A stretch of DNA of 64,000 nt from Nitrospirota bacterium. Its GTDB lineage: Bacteria > Nitrospirota > Nitrospiria > Nitrospirales > Nitrospiraceae. The position numbers and the translations under genes are program-made. Shown one piece after another: positions 15,903-23,753 of this stretch (its first letter is position 1; each line of letters opens with the position of its first letter). The notes under the pieces were generated by a model, which saw only the letters and a list, made by a program, of their open reading frames with translations, was not told the DNA's origin and made no database searches. The stretch spans positions 186,001 to 250,000 of the forward strand of contig SCVN01000023.1 in assembly GCA_004296885.1 (NCBI GenBank), written 5' to 3'.

Positions 15903-17843
15903 ATGAGCACGTTGCTGCACATTGACGGCACCATGCCCAGCGCGGCGCAGGCGCATACCGCTCCCGCCCGCAAGCTGAAGACCATGCTCCTGTTCCCCCC
16001 GGAATGGGTGCCGACGGCGCCCTACCTGGCCTTGCCCAGCCTCACCGCGGTGCTGCGTGAACAGGGGCATGAGGTCGTGCAGAAGGACATCAACATCGAG
16101 ATGTACGACCACTTCTTCAGCGACTCCTTCCTGATCTGGGTCAAGACCCGCATGGCTTCGCAGCTTCGCGCCCTGGAGGACAAGGCCAAACACGCCTGGC
16201 TGACGGAAGCGGAAACCCAGCACAAAGCTTGCCTGACCGCCAAGGTCGATCTGGACGTCTTCGAGCTCATCGAACAGGCCCAGCGGGCCAAATCCATTGT
16301 GCGCGGGGAGGCCTTCTACCAGGCGGACAAGCTGGAATGGGCCCTGAATACCTTCCGCCAGGTGATGCAGTACATCTCGGCCGCCTACTATCCGGCATCG
16401 ATCGTCTTCTATCCGATGGAGAGCAATCTCGGCTATCGGCCCGGCGTCTCGCGCGAAGTCCTCGCTTGCCTGGATGACGACCAGGTGAATGTGTATCGGG
16501 ATATCTGCCGGCAACTCGTGCTTCCGGCAGTGAGCAAGGAGGCGCCGGACGTGGTGGGGGTTTCGATCGGCACGCAGATGCAGCTCCTGGCCGGGCTGAC
16601 CTTCTGCAAGATGGTCAAAGAAGCCTTCCCAAACATTCATGTGACGGTCGGGGGCAACGTGATCACCCGCCTGCAGGAAGAGCTGCCCCGGCAGGAACGG
16701 TTTTTCACCGAGGTCTTCGATTCGGCCATCATGTACGAGGGCGAGCACGCACTGTTGTGGCTCCTGGAGGCCCTGTCCGGAGGACGGGCCATCGAGTCCG
16801 TGCCGAACCTCATGTATCGGGACGCAACCGGCATCCACGTCAACAAGGAAATCTATACGGAGAAGACCGCGGCCTTGCCGCTCCCGGACTTTGAAGGGCT
16901 GCCCCTCGACCATTATTTCTCGCCGGTCCGCATCCTGCCGTACCTCGCCACCAGAGGCTGCTACTGGGGCCGCTGCACGTTTTGCGATCACGGACAGGGC
17001 TATTTCGACCAGTACCGGGGGCTGCCGGCGCAGGACGTCGTCCGCCAAGTCAAGGCATTGAAGGAAAAATACCAGGCCGAGCATTTTCTCTTTGCCGACG
17101 AGTCCTATCCGCCGGCCCTGTTCAAGAAAGTCTCCCAACTGCTGGTCGAGCAGAACGTCGGGATCAAGTGGACCACGTTGATCCGCTTCGAAGAAACCCT
17201 GCAAGAACAGGACATGAAACTCGCGGCTCAGGCCGGCTGCTGCACCCTCTATTACGGCATGGAGTCGGCGAACGAGCGGGTGCTGGGCCTCATGGACAAG
17301 CACGTCAAGAAGTCTATCATCGCGCGCAACCTCAAGGACGCGGCCCAGGTCGGAATCTGGAACCACGTCATGGCGTTTTACGGATTCCCGGGGGAGACCC
17401 GCGACGAGGCGCTGGAGACCAGGCAGTTCGTCCTGGACAACCAGCCGCAGATCCATTCGGTGGAGCTGTTCTACTTCGTGGCCTATCGACACACGCCGAT
17501 GGTGCGCAAACCGGAACAATTCGGCATCACGATCCACAAGCAGGACGACTATGATCTGCCGCTGGATTATTATTACACGCTGAACGAACCGGTCGGGCTG
17601 ACCTGCCTGGACGCGATGCAGCTCTGCGAGGAGTTCTATCAGAACGACTTCGAGCCCTGGGCCGTGCGGGTGAATGCCCGCGAACACGTCTTCCTCTACA
17701 TTTCCAAGTACGGCACGAACTGCTTGCCGCAGATTTATGCGAAGACGAAGAGCGGCGATGAGGTTTCCGGTCTCGTCACCTGGCCGGTTGCGCGGGGGGA
17801 GGAAGGCGACATGGCCCGCGTGGTCAGCCACGCGGTTTCATAG
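15903..17843 (+). CDS. B12-binding-type radical SAM protein, copy 2
   Basis: 646 residues, the same architecture as copy 1 with strong similarity throughout (MLLFPPEWVPTAPYLALPSL; RGCYWGRCTFCDHGQGY with Cys353, Cys358, Cys361; YYGMESANERVLGLMD). The tandem arrangement with a 2-nt gap suggests an old duplication kept as a functional pair. The open frame runs upstream to 15627 inside copy 1, but the ATG at 15903 aligns with the paralogue's N-terminus and fits coupled translation. The C-terminal regions differ most, so the two may act on different substrates or form a heterodimer. Confidence 0.85.
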   Translation: MSTLLHIDGTMPSAAQAHTAPARKLKTMLLFPPEWVPTAPYLALPSLTAVLREQGHEVVQKDINIEMYDHFFSDSFLIWVKTRMASQLRALEDKAKHAWLTEAETQHKACLTAKVDLDVFELIEQAQRAKSIVRGEAFYQADKLEWALNTFRQVMQYISAAYYPASIVFYPMESNLGYRPGVSREVLACLDDDQVNVYRDICRQLVLPAVSKEAPDVVGVSIGTQMQLLAGLTFCKMVKEAFPNIHVTVGGNVITRLQEELPRQERFFTEVFDSAIMYEGEHALLWLLEALSGGRAIESVPNLMYRDATGIHVNKEIYTEKTAALPLPDFEGLPLDHYFSPVRILPYLATRGCYWGRCTFCDHGQGYFDQYRGLPAQDVVRQVKALKEKYQAEHFLFADESYPPALFKKVSQLLVEQNVGIKWTTLIRFEETLQEQDMKLAAQAGCCTLYYGMESANERVLGLMDKHVKKSIIARNLKDAAQVGIWNHVMAFYGFPGETRDEALETRQFVLDNQPQIHSVELFYFVAYRHTPMVRKPEQFGITIHKQDDYDLPLDYYYTLNEPVGLTCLDAMQLCEEFYQNDFEPWAVRVNAREHVFLYISKYGTNCLPQIYAKTKSGDEVSGLVTWPVARGEEGDMARVVSHAVS

Positions 17844-17846
17844 AGA

Positions 17847-17927
17847 AGAAAAGAGCCGATGGCTAATGGCATATAGCAGGAGCCGACTACCTTCCGGCCA
17901 TAAGCCATACGCCATATGCTCTTTTCT
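17847..17927. repeat. Inverted heptad repeat, probable bidirectional terminator
   Basis: AGAAAAGAGC (17847-17856) is the exact reverse complement of GCTCTTTTCT (17918-17927). The interior consists of 7-bp units of the form ATGGCnn on the left (ATGGCTA, ATGGCAT) and the inverse on the right, so the whole 81 bp can form a long hairpin. It lies between two convergent genes. Confidence 0.6.
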
Positions 17928-17940
17928 GTTACATCGGCCA

Positions 17941-18186
17941 TCAGCTCTTGGATGTTTCTTCAAGCCAGGCGGCCAGGACTTTATAGGCCGCCTGGATTTC
18001 TTTCGTCATGGCCTCGCCCTTCTTGTACATCTGCATGTACTTGCGCGGGTTGTTCGTGAGGTTGGCATAACGGTGCGGATGCCAGGTCGCCAGCAGTTCT
18101 TTCTTTCTCGCCTCCAGCTGTTCTCGTGTCGGTTTTTCCGTCAGCCCGAAGGTTTGCAACGCCCGGATAATGTCTTCTTGCGCCAC
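17941..18186 (-). CDS. J-domain-like small protein with HPH in place of HPD, 81 aa
   Basis: The protein has the helix pattern of a DnaJ J-domain: an amphipathic helix II (REQLEARKKELLATW), a loop beginning HPHRYANLTNNP, and helix III ending EIQAAYKVLAAWLEE (compare INEAYEVL). The invariant HPD tripeptide needed to stimulate DnaK ATPase is HPH here. It is therefore either a degenerate J protein that binds without activating, or an unrelated helical protein of similar shape. It sits alone on the minus strand between radical SAM genes. Confidence 0.6.
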   Translation of the reverse strand: MAQEDIIRALQTFGLTEKPTREQLEARKKELLATWHPHRYANLTNNPRKYMQMYKKGEAMTKEIQAAYKVLAAWLEETSKS

Positions 18187-18264
18187 GTTGGCTCCAGGTT
18201 ACGCCATATGTGAGCGGGGAGTCTGACAAACCTTTTCCACCTCTGTCAATGAGGGCCAGATTCG

Positions 18265-19503
18265 ATGAACCGCCCGCTCCCCATCCTCCAGCCGGCCAAA
18301 CTCCTTGCGGGGAAGGATTACCGCGAGGTGCTCAACCAGGAGATGGATGCGGGGAAGATCCCCATCAGCCTGGGGAAAAACTGTCCGGTCAAGTGCGAGT
18401 TCTGCTACGAGACGGACCATTCCTACCGTGAAACCCTGGAGCCGCCCAAGACCACCCAGGAAGACTGGGCCTACATCCTCGACTACCTCAACAAGAAGCC
18501 GACCGATCCCGCGCAATTTTGGTGTCTGGGCGGAAACGAGTACATGGAGTGGACCGACCTCTTTCTGCACCCCAAGGCCATGGAATGGGTCGAGGATTTT
18601 CTCAAGCACACGGACAAGAACCTGACCTTCTTCACCGTTGGCTTCGTCCACGTGCCCAAGATCCATCAATTGGCCGCCCAATATCCGGGGCGGATCAATT
18701 TCGAGCTGTCGGTGATCACGCTCGGAGACTATCGGCAACGGCTGATGCCCCATGCGCCGGCGGTCAAACACTTGCTCAAGGTCCTGGACGGCCCGGCCGT
18801 GTCGTCGGCCAACTTCTACAGCTTCGGCGACCAGACGATGTCGAGGGATGCGGCGATGATTTCGGAGGTCAATCAGAAGTGCGTCCTCTGGATGGGCTGC
18901 CTGACCCCGGTCCGCGGGATCAAACCGGAGACGGCGGACCTGATGCGGCAGGGCCGGAAAGCATTGCCTCAGGAAGCCCGGCGCATCTACGACTTGGGCC
19001 TGCCGAATATGACGACCATTCACACGGAGGCTTACATTACCGCCTTCCTGAACCGTCGCCGCATCGTCAATGAGTTCGACAAGCTGGAGTTGGAGAAGAA
19101 AGACACGGTCATCGTGGCCGGCAGCGTCTACAAGATTCTGAACCTGTACCGGAAGCGGCGGGCCCGGTACCTCTATGTGCCGAATACGACCTTGGGCGGG
19201 GATTCGGACTGCACGGTGCTCCTGACCTTCGACGATATCGCCAGGCGGATTACCAAGGAGAAGCTCGTCCACATCCCCAAGTGCGTCATGCAGTCGGGGC
19301 GCGGACCCTATCGGGACATCGCCGGCGTCTCGCTGGACGATTTCATAAAAAAAACCGGCGTCAAGGTGAGAGTCCTGCACAAAATCGACACCAACTTCGC
19401 CAACCGGCAACTGTACCGGAACGGATTTCTGAAGAACTACGTGGAAGACTACCTCCGCCACCCCTTGGCGCAATCGTACGAAGCCCTCTCCGTCCCGGCC
19501 TGA
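18265..19503 (+). CDS. Radical SAM protein with DUF512-like C-terminus, 412 aa
   Basis: The 4Fe-4S motif is NCPVKCEFCYE (Cys40, Cys44, Cys47; the classic CX3CX2C). A (beta/alpha) region follows, including FWCLGGNEYMEW, FTVGFVHVP and NFELSVITL. The C-terminal part (DTVIVAGSVYKILN, NTTLGGDSDCTVLLTFDDI) resembles the DUF512 domain found in some radical SAM proteins. It is not similar to the B12-type pair upstream. Substrate unknown. The gene is divergent from the J-like gene (78-bp gap). Confidence 0.78.
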   Translation: MNRPLPILQPAKLLAGKDYREVLNQEMDAGKIPISLGKNCPVKCEFCYETDHSYRETLEPPKTTQEDWAYILDYLNKKPTDPAQFWCLGGNEYMEWTDLFLHPKAMEWVEDFLKHTDKNLTFFTVGFVHVPKIHQLAAQYPGRINFELSVITLGDYRQRLMPHAPAVKHLLKVLDGPAVSSANFYSFGDQTMSRDAAMISEVNQKCVLWMGCLTPVRGIKPETADLMRQGRKALPQEARRIYDLGLPNMTTIHTEAYITAFLNRRRIVNEFDKLELEKKDTVIVAGSVYKILNLYRKRRARYLYVPNTTLGGDSDCTVLLTFDDIARRITKEKLVHIPKCVMQSGRGPYRDIAGVSLDDFIKKTGVKVRVLHKIDTNFANRQLYRNGFLKNYVEDYLRHPLAQSYEALSVPA

Positions 19504-19520
19504 CCCACGCCTTGGCGGCG

Positions 19521-19549
19521 TTGACAAGCGTGGCCGCCTGACCTAGAGT
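19521..19549 (+). promoter_or_regulatory. Sigma70 promoter of the PhzF-family gene
   Basis: TTGACA (19521-19526), 17 bp, TAGAGT (19544-19549). The ATG at 19562 is 12 nt past the -10, so the untranslated leader would be only about 6 nt, too short for a normal ribosome-binding site. Confidence 0.6.
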
Positions 19550-19561
19550 ACGACTCGACCT

Positions 19562-20494
19562 ATGAGTCCGGATCGCCGCAGCCTCCAGTTCTATCAAGCC
19601 GATGTCTTCACCGATTTGCCCTTCGGGGGCAATCCGGTGGCGGTCGTTCCGGACGGGAGCGACCTCAGCGACCATGAGCTCCAGCAAATCGCGCGGGAAA
19701 TGAACCTGTCCGAGACGGTCTTCGTCCTCCCGCCCACCGATCCTGCCGCCGCCATCAAGCTGCGCATTTTTACGCCCTCCCAGGAGATTCCCTTTGCCGG
19801 ACATCCGGTCTTGGGGACCTTCTTCGTGCTCGCCACCTTGGGGCGGCTGTCTCTCAAGGGCCCGGTGACGCGCCTGCTCTACGAATGCAACATCGGCCTC
19901 TTTCCCGTCGAGGTCCACGTCCGCGACGAGACCATACTCCGAGTCGTGATGTCCCAGCCGAAGCCGCAGTTTCTCGGGGCGATCGAGCCGGTCCAAGACT
20001 TGTTCGAAGTGGCTCAGGCGCTCGGCCTGACCAAGAGGCAGATCGACGGCACGAAGCTGCCGGTGGAGGTGGTGTCGACCGGCTTGCCGGTCATGATCGT
20101 GCCGGTCAGGACCCTCACGGCGGTCCGCTCGATCAAGCCCGATGCCAGCGCGATCACCGAACTCTGCGCACGATACGGCGCCAACGGCATGATGGTGTTC
20201 ACCACGATGACGGTGGAGGAGGTGTCCACGGTCCACACGCGCATGTTCGCGCCGCCGATCGGCATTCCCGAGGACCCGGCCACCGGCAGCGCCAGCGGGG
20301 CCCTGGGGGCCTATCTCGTGCAAAATGGAGTGGTGGATGTGGGCCCGACCAGCACGATCATTGCCGAACAGGGGTATGAACTGGACCGCCCCTCGCGCAT
20401 CATGATTCAGGTGGAATCGGACGACGATGCGATTCAGGAGGTGAAAGTCGGCGGGCAGGTGGTCATGGTCCTGCAAGGGACGCTGACGTTCTAA
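19562..20494 (+). CDS. PhzF-family isomerase/epimerase-like protein
   Basis: 310 residues with PhzF hallmarks: the opening [20 protein letters not shown], the catalytic Glu in NLSETVFVL near residue 52, [13 protein letters not shown], and the second-half [15 protein letters not shown]. PhzF proteins have a duplicated diaminopimelate-epimerase-like fold and catalyse proton shifts or isomerisations. No other phenazine genes are present, so phenazine synthesis is not implied; the substrate is unknown. It is convergent with moaB, which ends 6 nt away. Confidence 0.88.
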   Translation: MSPDRRSLQFYQADVFTDLPFGGNPVAVVPDGSDLSDHELQQIAREMNLSETVFVLPPTDPAAAIKLRIFTPSQEIPFAGHPVLGTFFVLATLGRLSLKGPVTRLLYECNIGLFPVEVHVRDETILRVVMSQPKPQFLGAIEPVQDLFEVAQALGLTKRQIDGTKLPVEVVSTGLPVMIVPVRTLTAVRSIKPDASAITELCARYGANGMMVFTTMTVEEVSTVHTRMFAPPIGIPEDPATGSASGALGAYLVQNGVVDVGPTSTIIAEQGYELDRPSRIMIQVESDDDAIQEVKVGGQVVMVLQGTLTF

Positions 20495-20499
20495 CCGGA

Positions 20500-21084
20500 C
20501 TACTTCGTGATTTCGCGGAGCATGTGCCCCAGCTCCGGCAGGACGAGCTTCTCCATGGCCAGGCGGACCGCCCCTTCGGAGCCGGGGGTGGAGATGACGA
20601 TCCGGTTCTTGTAGAGGCCGGCGGTCGCACGGCTCATGATGGCGGCCGAGCCGATGTCCTGATAGGTCAGGTAGCGGAAGATCTCGCCGAAGCCCACCAG
20701 GCGTTTTTCGAGCAGGGTATCCACCGCCTCAAAAGTCGAATCGCGCCGGGAGATGCCCGTCCCCCCGTTGATGAGCACCGCCTGGATGTGCTTGTTGCGC
20801 GCAGCCTGCTGAATGAGCGCGGTGATCAGCTTCGGCTCGTCTTTGACGAGATGGTAGGCCACTACCTCATGGCCGGCTCCCTCCAGCTCCTTCCGAATCA
20901 GCCATCCGCTGGTATCGGTCTCCGGCGTCCTCGTGTCGCTGCAGGTAATGACCATGCACCCGACACGGGTCGGAGCCTGCTCCTTATGTTCCTTATGGGA
21001 GGGAAGGGAGACCTGCGGCGACACAGAACGCCGAGGCCCGGAGGATTTCTTCGGCTTGGAAGCCTTGCGACTATGCTTGCCCAT
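20500..21084 (-). CDS. moaB: MoaB/MogA-family molybdopterin adenylyltransferase-type protein
   Basis: Acts in molybdenum cofactor synthesis, probably adenylating molybdopterin. The family motifs are ITCSDTRTPETDTSG, INGGTGISRRDSTFEAV (the GGTG molybdopterin-binding loop) and STPGSEGAVRLAMEKL. The first 45 residues are a Lys/Ser-rich extension (MGKHSRKASKPKKSSG) not found in E. coli MoaB and probably disordered. The start at 21084 is 25 nt after the upstream 2Fe-2S gene, so both lie in one transcript. Confidence 0.9.
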   Translation of the reverse strand: MGKHSRKASKPKKSSGPRRSVSPQVSLPSHKEHKEQAPTRVGCMVITCSDTRTPETDTSGWLIRKELEGAGHEVVAYHLVKDEPKLITALIQQAARNKHIQAVLINGGTGISRRDSTFEAVDTLLEKRLVGFGEIFRYLTYQDIGSAAIMSRATAGLYKNRIVISTPGSEGAVRLAMEKLVLPELGHMLREITK

Positions 21085-21109
21085 CGCCCGTGCAGCGCCG
21101 AACAGCTGG

Positions 21110-21436
21110 TCAGCCCCAGACCGAGTCCGGTTTGAGCTTGGCCACCGGCTGGCCCTTGCCGATATGTTCATCCAGAATGGCCGGCACGTCGGCCTCCTTG
21201 ACCTGCGAGTACCAGGTTCCGTCCGGATAGACCACAACGGTCGGGCCTTGCTCGCAAGGCCCCAGGCAGGCGGAACCGGTGACCAGCACCTGGCCAGGCT
21301 GAACGCCCCGCTCCATCAAGCCCATGTTGAACGCCATCAGCAACCCCGGCGAGCCAGCCGCGCCGCAGGAGGGCTTGGGATGGCCGGGAGGCCTGGTGTT
21401 CGTGCAGACGATAATGTGATATTTCGGCTTCGGCAT
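21110..21436 (-). CDS. Thioredoxin-like [2Fe-2S] ferredoxin-domain protein
   Basis: 108 residues with the thioredoxin-like ferredoxin pattern: Cys in HIIVCTNTRPPG, Cys in PKPSCGAAGS, and the pair in GSACLGPCEQGPTVVVYPDG, giving four cysteines for one 2Fe-2S cluster. Such proteins transfer electrons in the cytoplasm. Pairing with moaB hints at a molybdoenzyme partner, which is an inference. TAAGGAGACATAATG-like purine-rich sequence lies upstream of the ATG (GGAGACAT). Confidence 0.85.
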   Translation of the reverse strand: MPKPKYHIIVCTNTRPPGHPKPSCGAAGSPGLLMAFNMGLMERGVQPGQVLVTGSACLGPCEQGPTVVVYPDGTWYSQVKEADVPAILDEHIGKGQPVAKLKPDSVWG

Positions 21437-21459
21437 TATGTCTCCTTGGTTTGCAAGAA

Positions 21460-21526
21460 ACTGTCAGCCTTCAGCTCTCCGCATTCAGCTTGTTGAAGAA
21501 GAACTGACGGCTAATTGCTGATAGCT
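21460..21526. repeat. Inverted short-period degenerate repeat
   Basis: The left arm carries CTGTCAGCCTTCAGCTCT and ATTCAGCT; the right arm carries AACTGACGGCTAATTGCTG and ATAGCT. Both are made of the same GCTGAnn-like units as the element at 12523-12606, in opposite orientations. It fills the 100-bp gap between two genes on the minus strand and may terminate the upstream one. Confidence 0.4.
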
Positions 21527-21536
21527 GTGTGCCGTC

Positions 21537-21980
21537 TCATTTCGGCATGAACGAGCGCCACCGCTCGATACATTCTTCGGGCAACTTCCAGTACTTGGCT
21601 CCTTTGAGCACCCACTCCAGATAATGTTCCTTGGGCTTGAACTTGCCGATGGGGGCGGCCACATGGGTGTTCACCAGCATTTTCTCCCCTTGCTCGCCCA
21701 CCACCGTGACCTGCAGATGACGAAACGCCCCGTCGGGCACCTCGCCCTCGAACTCGTCCATCAGCTTGAGATCTTCTTCGGTCACCTCCAGCACCACGCC
21801 CCAGACCTGTTCGCCGGGGGAGGGAGCCACGCTGGCCAATCCGCATCGCCACTGGGACGACCAGCGGCAAAACTGAAGAGCATGGTCGGGCAGGTACGCC
21901 TTACAGACGAACTGGTGCTCGGGCGCCCGGCGCTTGAGTTGGGTCGGATTCAGATTGTCCGCATACACGAAAAATTTCAT
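21537..21980 (-). CDS. Gamma-glutamylcyclotransferase-fold protein
   Basis: 147 residues. The fold is indicated by the N-terminal FFVYADNLNPTQLKRR (the family's YGSNL/YGTLM substrate loop), GEQVWGVVLEVTEEDL and LMDEFEGEV with an acidic residue in the catalytic position. Family members cyclise gamma-glutamyl compounds such as glutathione derivatives or gamma-glutamylamines. The loop reads YADNL, not YGSNL, so substrate choice may differ. Confidence 0.75.
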   Translation of the reverse strand: MKFFVYADNLNPTQLKRRAPEHQFVCKAYLPDHALQFCRWSSQWRCGLASVAPSPGEQVWGVVLEVTEEDLKLMDEFEGEVPDGAFRHLQVTVVGEQGEKMLVNTHVAAPIGKFKPKEHYLEWVLKGAKYWKLPEECIERWRSFMPK

Positions 21981-22100
21981 GGTTGTGCCGTGAGTGGGCG
22001 CGCAGATGGGCTCTGTGCAAGCAGAAGCAGTTGTACCACAAGGCCTTCCGGCCTTGTCAAGGCCGGTATGGGCTGTGGCCTGATGTTGCCGCTGGATGCG

Positions 22101-22130
22101 TTGACATTTCTTCGAAGAGGCAGTTAAGCT
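22101..22130 (+). promoter_or_regulatory. Sigma70 promoter ending six bases before an ATG
   Basis: TTGACA (22101-22106), 18 bp, TAAGCT (22125-22130), then GATTCC and the ATG at 22137. The predicted transcription start coincides with the start codon. The same spacing and nearly the same six bases (GAATCC) occur at 58320-58325. Confidence 0.5.
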
Positions 22131-22136
22131 GATTCC

Positions 22137-22742
22137 ATGGGGATCCGCCGGGCCATGATGATCGGAGGTCTCCTGCCGGCCTCGCTCTTGATCTGGGCGG
22201 CGGTTACGCCGGCTTCCGGCTGGACTGCGGAATACTACAGCTGGATTGATTCATCCGGCACCTTGGTGTTGACGGATGATCTGAGCGGGCTCCCTCCCTC
22301 GATGCCATCCACGTCCGTCTGGACGTATAAATTCAGGGACCGGCCCTCGACCTCGACTTCCAACCACACTCAAGCCATGAACAGCAACGCAGCATCAAGT
22401 ATGCAGGAGTCGGCGCCGGCCAGCGAAATCGCGAGGCTGGCTCCGCCGACCGAATCACCCGGCGAGGCCCGGACAGACTTGCAGGGCCAGATGGAACAAG
22501 CAAACAATCAACTCGCCTTGGGCCAGGCCTTGACGCTGGGTGTTCCCTTGCTCGGCAGCTCACGACCCGGCCAGAGTTTTCCATTCGGCTCGATGGTGAT
22601 CCCTCCTGGCCCAGGCGGATTGCAGCAGCGTTTGCGGGAGCTGCAAGCGTTTCAAGCCCACTCCTTCTCCCATCTTCCAATGCCTCATGCCAAGCCGGGA
22701 TCTCGGCAGGTCGTAGCCGGACAAGGCCACGGCCATCGCTAG
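22137..22742 (+). CDS. Secreted DUF4124-like protein, 201 aa
   Basis: Residues 7-28 are a signal peptide (GGLLPASLLIWAAVTPASG). Directly after it comes AEYYSWIDSSGTLVLTDDLSGLP, which matches the short DUF4124 pattern (YxWxDxxGxxxxTDxP) found at the N-terminus of many envelope proteins. The rest is Ser/Pro/Gln-rich and low complexity, probably unstructured. It is probably periplasmic. It is followed after 7 nt by a small membrane-protein gene in the same operon. Confidence 0.6.
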   Translation: MGIRRAMMIGGLLPASLLIWAAVTPASGWTAEYYSWIDSSGTLVLTDDLSGLPPSMPSTSVWTYKFRDRPSTSTSNHTQAMNSNAASSMQESAPASEIARLAPPTESPGEARTDLQGQMEQANNQLALGQALTLGVPLLGSSRPGQSFPFGSMVIPPGPGGLQQRLRELQAFQAHSFSHLPMPHAKPGSRQVVAGQGHGHR

Positions 22743-22749
22743 CCCTACG

Positions 22750-23247
22750 ATGCAGCCGGAACACAGCGACGCGACTCAGGCGGCCGGTTCATTCTCCACC
22801 AGCAAGGTGCTCCATTATCTTGCCGTCGGTCTGCTGGTCCTCGGCGGCCTTGCCTACTGGGTGATGAAACCCCCAACGGCCAACCCAATGGCCGACCCGC
22901 GAGCCGCCGAGGCGATGGCGCTCGTACAAACCCATCGGGCCAAGCAAGCCCCCACGCTCCGTCAGGCGCTCACCGAGCGGGTGCAAGGGATGGCGGCCCG
23001 CGGGAAAGGGGTCCGCATGGGTGAGTGGACGGTTGAGAAGAAGCGCGACGACCTGTATGTGGTGAAAGTCTTTGTCCGCGAGGAGGGGAGCCAAGGCGGA
23101 GGGCTGCGCTGGTTCGAGCGGGACTATGAGTGGCAGGTGGACCTGACGAAACAGTCCGTCGTGCCCATGTCCATGCCCGCGGAAGACCTCATGCCCCCTG
23201 GGGCTGCCGGCCCTCTGCTCCGCGGAGGCGGACCGGCGGGCCTGTGA
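22750..23247 (+). CDS. Small single-span membrane protein, 165 aa, unknown
   Basis: One transmembrane helix (VLHYLAVGLLVLGGLAYWVM, residues 20-39) follows a short cytoplasmic N-terminus. The soluble part contains WTVEKKRDDLYVVKVFVRE and RWFERDYEWQVDLTKQSV, which read as a beta-rich domain. No family recognised. It follows the DUF4124-like gene by 7 nt and converges on the Rieske gene. Confidence 0.55.
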   Translation: MQPEHSDATQAAGSFSTSKVLHYLAVGLLVLGGLAYWVMKPPTANPMADPRAAEAMALVQTHRAKQAPTLRQALTERVQGMAARGKGVRMGEWTVEKKRDDLYVVKVFVREEGSQGGGLRWFERDYEWQVDLTKQSVVPMSMPAEDLMPPGAAGPLLRGGGPAGL

Positions 23248-23248
23248 G

Positions 23249-23581
23249 TTAAGGCCCGATGCCTTCCGTTTCCGGAGGGACTTGCACCACAATTTCTCCC
23301 TCCACAATCTGCACCACATACCGGCTGACCGTCAAAACAGGATTCTCCGGCCGTTCGCCCGTGCAGACGTTGAACCGCCAGCCATGCCAGGGACATGTCA
23401 CGATGTTGCCTTGCAACGTCCCTTCCCCCAGCGGGCCGCCAGCATGGGGACAGCAGTTATCCAACGCATAGATCGTTCCCTCGACATTGAAAAGCGCGAT
23501 GCCTCGCCCCTCGGCCTCAACCGAGAGACAAGCGCCAGGCGCCAACTCGTCCACCTTCGCCACCTTGACCCACTGAGCCAT
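23249..23581 (-). CDS. Rieske [2Fe-2S] ferredoxin
   Basis: 110 residues forming a stand-alone Rieske domain. The ligands are complete: CPHAGG (Cys44, His46) and CPWHGW (Cys63, His66), as in NirD and dioxygenase ferredoxins. It probably works as a cytosolic electron carrier. The frame is open upstream, but GAGGAGG just before the ATG at 23581 fixes the start. It is divergent from the HNH nuclease gene. Confidence 0.9.
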   Translation of the reverse strand: MAQWVKVAKVDELAPGACLSVEAEGRGIALFNVEGTIYALDNCCPHAGGPLGEGTLQGNIVTCPWHGWRFNVCTGERPENPVLTVSRYVVQIVEGEIVVQVPPETEGIGP

Positions 23582-23753
23582 CATCGCCTCCTCAATGGCC
23601 GCCCAGTCTAGCCAGTCGGAGCGGAGGCTGCAAGGTGCATAGCCGCCGTGGACGTGCCAAGGGATTGATTTTACAGCAGGACTATGGCATAGAGTAGAGC
23701 AGTGAAAGCCTTGGTTCGGCACTGTCGACTTGCGGGGTAACCCAGGAGGACAG

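Noticed and set aside
15798-17831. 677-codon open frame on the minus strand opposite the second radical SAM gene
   Set aside because: Its mirror-image gene has a complete radical SAM architecture. GC-rich genes that avoid TTA, CTA and TCA codons leave the antisense frame open. No domain is seen in the antisense product.
18199-19527. 442-codon minus-strand frame opposite the third radical SAM gene
   Set aside because: No recognisable domain; the plus strand encodes the CX3CX2C radical SAM protein. The frame would also overlap the J-like gene's promoter region.
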